Of a stretch of 64,000 nt of DNA, positions 59,685-64,000 are shown one piece after another; the stretch's first letter is position 1, and each line of letters starts with the position of its first letter. Below the pieces are notes generated by a model. The model was not told the DNA's origin. It saw nothing but the letters and a program-made list of their open reading frames with translations, and did not search any database. This DNA comes from Odobenus rosmarus divergens (taxonomy: Eukaryota; Chordata; Mammalia; Carnivora; Odobenidae): the NCBI RefSeq assembly GCF_000321225.1, contig NW_004451408.1:564263-628262 (forward strand). Direction: 5' to 3'. The translations under genes were made by a program, and so were the position numbers.

Positions 59685-60545
59685 GAAAATGACAAGTGTT
59701 GGTCGGGATGTGGGGAAACTGGAGCCCTTGTACATTGCTGGTGCGATGTAAAATGATTCAGTTGCCGTGGAAAACAATTTGGATGTTCCTCAAAAAGTTC
59801 AACCTATAATTACTGTATGATATAGCAACTCCACTCCTAGGTATCTATCCAAAAGAACTAAAAATAGGTACAAATATATGTATGCACATACTTGCAGCAG
59901 CACTATACCCAATAGCCAAAAAGTGGAAACTGATTATCCATCCAGGCAGGATCCTTGAAAGCATTATGTTAAGTGAAAGATGCCAGACACAAGAAGTTAT
60001 ATGATTCCATTTATATGATACATTCAGGATAGGCAAATCCATAAAGACAAAAAGCAGACTGGGGGAATTAAAGAAGGCAGGGACTGTTGAATGGGTGTGG
60101 AGTTTCTTTCTGGGTAATGGAAGTTGTTTTAGAACTACACAAAGGTGGTGGTTGCACAACATTGTGAATGTACTAAATATCATGCTAAGCGAAACAAGTC
60201 AATGAGAGAAAGACGAATACCATATGATTTCACTCATATGTGGAACTTTAGAAACAAAATCGTGAGAGACTCTTACGTATAGAGAACCAACTGACGGTTG
60301 ATGGAGGGAGGTGTGTGGGGGAGGGGCTAGAGGGGTTGGTGGGCATTCAGGAGGGCACGAGTTAGGATGAGCACTGGGTGTTGGATGGAAGTGATGAACC
60401 AATGAACTCTATTCCTGAAACAAGTATTGAACTGTATGTCAACTAACTAGAATTTAAATAAAAACAAAGAAAAAAATGCTACTGAATTGTTCATTTTAAA
60501 CCAGTTATTTTAATGTTATGTGAATGAAAAAAATACCAAAAAAAA
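59685..60545 (+). mobile_element. Old LINE-1 3' region interrupted by a younger LINE-1
   Basis: Left part from GGGGAAACTGGAGCCCTTGT through GGTATCTATCCAAAAGAACT to CATTGTGAATGTACTAAATA. Right part resumes at about 60475 with GCTACTGAATTGTTCATTTT and GTTATGTGAATGAAAAAAAT. The two halves are contiguous in L1M-type consensus. Confidence 0.8.
60179..60474 (+). mobile_element. Younger LINE-1 3' end nested in the old LINE-1
   Basis: CATGCTAAGCGAAACAAGTC, CATATGATTTCACTCATATG, GAGCACTGGGTGTTGGATGG and an A-rich end belong to the carnivore L1 3' end also seen at 13465-14190. Target duplication is short or eroded. Confidence 0.85.
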
Positions 60546-60835
60546 AGAAGTGCTATCTCAGTAGCTTTGGGTGTTTTCCTCATGACTAAGAAATGGGTGT
60601 TGGTCTGAACATACCTGGAAGACAAGGTTGATGTTGCTGAGGCACCACGGATGGCTCTGTGGGTATGGGTACTTTCTCAGAAACATACTTTAAAAGCTCC
60701 TTCCCCAGATATGTCACCTGCACATAATCAAGCACAGAATTTTAAAATTCTACATTTCAAAAGAAGCAAACACATCTGTCTCTTGAAAGTTTTAACTTCA
60801 GCCAAATCTGGCCTGCCACCTTTTTTTAATAAGTA
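60546..60835. other. Unassigned short stretch
   Basis: Nothing recognised. Confidence 0.4.
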
Positions 60836-60998
60836 AAGTTTTATTAGAACACAAAGATATCCATTCATTTACTTCATATCAATGGATGCTTTTGTGCTAT
60901 AACACGATGAATATTCACGACAAAGACCATATGCCCACGAGGCCTGAAATGTTTGTTATCTGACCCTTTAGGGAAAATATTTGTTGACCCCTGTTGTT
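60836..60998 (-). mobile_element. Non-autonomous hAT-like element, antisense to the one at 19764
   Basis: TAAAGTTTTATTAGAACACA at the left and CTGACCCTTTAGGGAAAATA, TTTGTTGACCCC at the right are the complement of the element type at 19764-19905. Confidence 0.6.
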
Positions 60999-61371
60999 TA
61001 TCATTAATTCTCTCATCCATTCACTTATTAAACAACCATTAAACCAGCATCTACTACTTTATAACATTAAAAAATTAATGTTGTACTAATAAAATTAAGC
61101 CATAAGAGTAATAGTACTTTTCAAGAAACCAGACATTTAACTGATTAATAATATTTCAGGTCTATGCATTCAAATTTTTTTGGCTTTTTCTGGTTTGTGA
61201 ACTTAGCTATTGTTTATCAGCCCCAAAGGTCAGCTCTTAGAAATACCTACACACAAACAGGCTGGCCTGAGGCTGACTGGCAAACACTTGCCAGAGGGTC
61301 TTTGGGTTCTTCACTCCTAGTTCTAGGACGGCCTGATAATATACCCTAGAAGCTAGGTTCACTGTGGCTAA
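60999..61371. other. Unassigned stretch
   Basis: Nothing recognised. Confidence 0.4.
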
Positions 61372-61622
61372 ACTATCCAGTCTCCACTCGAACATCCCTT
61401 CCTCCAGGATGCTTTCTTAACTTCTAAGCTCAAGCAATAATCAGTCCCTTCCTCTAGGCCCCCATAACATCTGTGCTCATATTTGTCAAGGCACTTACCG
61501 CATTAAAATGAAAGTATGTGTTAATATGTCTGTTTCCATTAACGTAAGTTCCTTGAAGACAAGGTCTGTGTCATATTCATTTTTATACTCTTAGCACTTC
61601 ACATAGTGCCTGACAATGCTGG
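61372..61622 (+). mobile_element. LINE-2 (L2) 3' part
   Basis: TCCTCCAGGATGCTTTCTTA, CTCATATTTGTCAAGGCACT, TAAGTTCCTTGAAGACAAGG, TAGCACTTCACATAGTGCCT follow L2 order to near the 3' end. Confidence 0.75.
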
Positions 61623-61644
61623 GGAAAAAACTTCTGATGTCCCA

Positions 61645-61795
61645 GCTCTTAAGCAAGAATCTTAAATTGTTTGAGCCTCAATTTGTACATTTGTAAAACA
61701 AGTACCTCCAGCTTATTAGGTTGTTGTAAGGATTAGAATAAATAATATATGAAAAACATTTGGCATACTGTCTAGCACATCAATAACTTCCTGTT
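61645..61795 (+). mobile_element. MIR 3' half
   Basis: GTTTGAGCCTCAATTTGTAC, GGTTGTTGTAAGGATTAGAA and GGCATACTGTCTAGCACATC match the MIR core to 3' end. Confidence 0.7.
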
Positions 61796-62392
61796 ATTTA
61801 ACAGAATGGGGGCAGACATAAGGGATCTGAAAGGTTTAGGCCCCCTCTGGGCTCAATCCCATGATTAAACAAACTTGGTAATGGAAATGGAATAGCTCTG
61901 TCTACCCAGTGTGCTAACCCATCGCCACTTGCCATAGGAGAGATGAGGCCTCTGAATGCCATTGGTCAGTTCTCCAAACAACTAACAATTAGAAACAATA
62001 GGTTTTGTTCATGTTGTGCCCTGACAATACCAAAACACCTTATATATCCATCAATGTGCAGGCTCAGTATGTTCTCACCAACATTTCAGAGTTAAAGTAT
62101 ATTTTTATCTGTTAATACTAGGTAATATAAAGTGGTAAAATTGTACCTTAGTAGCTTTAGAGGTTATGAGTCTGCATAGGTCTTAAACACACCACTGGGA
62201 TAATGCAGACATCGAAAGAACACAGCTTTAAGAAAATCCACTGAGTTAAAGACCTAGTTTTCACAAGGTGGGAATGATTTATTCAACAAGGATAATAATG
62301 TATACACCTTAAAATGAACAGGCACTAGGTCACTCCTGGAAACTGTCCATTTCGTAATAGTGTCTGTACTCTAGTTGGCTAAAACGTAAGAG
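61796..62392. other. Unassigned stretch
   Basis: Nothing recognised. Confidence 0.4.
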
Positions 62393-62404
62393 TAAATAGT
62401 CATC

Positions 62405-62588
62405 GGGGTGCCTGGGTGGCTCAGTCGTTAAGCATCTGCCTTTGGCTCAGGTCATGATCCCAGGGTCCTGGGATCAAGCCCCACATCGGGCTCCCAGCTT
62501 GACAAGGAAGCCTGCTTCTCCCTCTCCCACTCCCCCTGCTTGTGTTCCCTCTCTAGCTGTGTCTCTGTCAAATAAATAAATAAATAAA
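62405..62588 (+). mobile_element. SINEC
   Basis: GGGGTGCCTGGGTGGCTCAG head. Exact duplication TAAATAGTCATC at 62393-62404 and 62589-62600. Confidence 0.96.
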
Positions 62589-62600
62589 TAAATAGTCATC

Positions 62601-62870
62601 ACATTTGCATATAACTCAAACTTTGAATCCTCAACTAAATCTTGAATCCAAATCTAGCTCATATGCCTGCTCTGACAGAGGCATGTAGGAAGAGCTGTAG
62701 GCGAGGTTCTTAGGGTCTTAGACTGAACAGCTGCCAGCAATCTTGACAACTTCACCACTCAAAACACATTTTGGGATGGGTGATGGGATGCCACCTTCCC
62801 CCAGATGGAACAGTAATAAAGCTGGAGTTAAGGTAAGGTACGTTCTGTGAGGATATCTGTTGGTTGTCTT
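62601..62870. other. Unassigned short stretch
   Basis: Nothing recognised. Confidence 0.4.
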
Positions 62871-62884
62871 CTTACTTTTCTAAA

Positions 62885-63079
62885 GTATTTTTTTTTTAGA
62901 TTTATTATTTGAGAGAGAGAGAGAATGAGAGAGAGAGCACATGAGAGCCGGGAGGGTCAGAGGGAGAAGCAGACTCCCTGCCAAGCAGGAAGCCTGATGT
63001 GGGACTCGATCCCGGGACTACAGGATCATGACCTGAGCTGAAGGCAGTCGCTTAACCAACTGAGCCACCCAGGCGCCCT
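62885..63079 (-). mobile_element. SINEC, antisense
   Basis: T run, (GA)n and GAGCCACCCAGGCGCCCT end. Exact duplication CTTACTTTTCTAAA at 62871-62884 and 63080-63093. Confidence 0.96.
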
Positions 63080-63237
63080 CTTACTTTTCTAAATGGTAGA
63101 ACTGCAGGAAGTGCTTCATCCTAAGGCGACTCATGCCTTCCCCGAAGCTCTTAGGCAGAAGGTCCATTATCCTCAGAAATCAGTTTATGCTGACTCCCTA
63201 ATATCATACTTAGGGAAGAAATGGCACGCGTGCATAC

Positions 63238-63272
63238 ATGTGTGTGTACGTGTGTGTGTGTGTGTGTGGGGG
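63238..63272. repeat. (TG)n microsatellite, interrupted
   Basis: TG units from 63239 with one TACG interruption, ending in a G run. Confidence 0.9.
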
Positions 63273-63464
63273 GTGGATGGATGATTCAGTTAGCCACTAT
63301 TCTGGAAATGTAGTTAATCAGCCAAGTGAAATTAATTAACTTCATTTTGGTAAGGTCTCTGAAGAAATAAAGTTTAATATCAATTGTCATTAATTGCAGT
63401 AACAAATGTTTCTCTATACCTTATGTTCTAACATGCATCAAGAAAAAATATAAAATATAACCCA

Positions 63465-63670
63465 TTTATTTATTTTTAAACATTTATTTATTTGTCAGAA
63501 TGAGAGAGAGGGAGAGAGAGAGAGAGCATAAGCAGGGGGATCAGCAGGCAAAGGGAGAAGCAGGCTCCCTGCTGAGCAAGGAGCCCGATGTGGGACTCGA
63601 TCCCAGGACCCTGGGATCATGACCTGAGCCAAAGGCAGATGCCCAACCAACTGAGCCACCCAGGCATCCC
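63465..63670 (-). mobile_element. SINEC, antisense
   Basis: TTTATTTATTTTTAAACATT start, GAGCCACCCAGGCATCCC end. Duplication TATAACCCA at 63456-63464 and 63671-63679. Confidence 0.95.
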
Positions 63671-63679
63671 TATAACCCA

Positions 63680-64000
63680 CCTTTAAATATTAAAGAGGTG
63701 TCTAAGAATTTATTTCCCTGCTGGGGCTCCATTTTATTTGAAACTGTCAGTCCATTTTTCCTATGTCATGTCTTCAGGAAACCATTTGTTGGTACTGACT
63801 AATGGGAATCTGCTCATGGATGATCAAATGACTGTTTTAATTCCATTTCAAGTTTTATGAAGCAAGTCTTAACAAATTTGCGCTACCCCAAGAGGAAGAA
63901 AGAGGAAAGGATAATTGTTTTTGATCTCAGGGGGTCGGGGGCGGGGGGAGGAAGGCAAAGAAGCAAAAGAAAACTGTCGGTCTTCTTTTAGAATCACTGT
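63680..64000. other. Unassigned right edge
   Basis: No gene or named repeat recognised; a G-rich run lies at 63930-63950. Confidence 0.4.

Noticed and set aside
1..64000. CRISPR arrays, operons, bacterial mobile elements or other prokaryotic systems
   Set aside because: The window is mammalian; no spaced direct-repeat array or dense coding was seen.
1..64000. Endogenous retrovirus with coding genes
   Set aside because: Only MaLR-type LTR fragments were recognised; no gag, pol or env-like open frame is present.

Overview
The window is nuclear DNA from a carnivoran mammal. The main marker is about 18 copies of the carnivore tRNA-Lys-derived SINE (SINEC). Each has a head reading GGGGCGCCTGGGTGGCTCAG, a CT-rich body and an AAATAAATAAAATCTTT tail, and most have clean target-site duplications. 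The younger copies are of the type found in bears, mustelids and pinnipeds, and no canid-type SINEC_Cf copy was seen. An arctoid (non-dog) carnivore is therefore the best inference.

Only one intact protein-coding gene is supported. It is GCNT4, a Golgi core-2 beta-1,6-N-acetylglucosaminyltransferase, whose single coding exon lies on the minus strand at 17503-18867. A good splice acceptor sits one base upstream of its ATG, so 5' noncoding exon(s) must lie at higher coordinates. The only large CpG island (about 38.8-40.4 kb, with several CCAAT boxes and minus-strand GTAAGT donors) is the obvious promoter candidate, which implies an intron of roughly 20 kb. A disrupted processed pseudogene of ribosomal protein L10A lies at 1443-2162 on the minus strand.

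Layout. 0-0.7 kb: 5'UTR of an antisense LINE-1 running off the left edge. 1.4-2.2 kb: RPL10A retrocopy. 2.6-16 kb: SINEs, a 114-bp tandem duplication, old DNA transposons and L1 3' ends. 16.4-18.9 kb: GCNT4 coding exon and probable 3'UTR. 19-38.8 kb: probable GCNT4 intron with MaLR, L2, MIR and L1 pieces, a tail-to-tail inverted SINE pair, and a near-perfect palindrome at 38.47 kb. 38.8-40.4 kb: CpG island. 40.4-64 kb: intergenic DNA rich in repeats (MLT1-like LTRs, MIR, L2, nested L1s, SINEs, microsatellites) with no further gene recognised.

I found no undescribed gene system. The more unusual items are structural: two hairpins of the snap-back type, a tandem duplication that copied a SINE end with its flank, nested transposon insertions, and a promoter-like CCAAT/TATA pair at 8.1 kb. 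Repeat family names come from recognition of consensus motifs, not from a database search.
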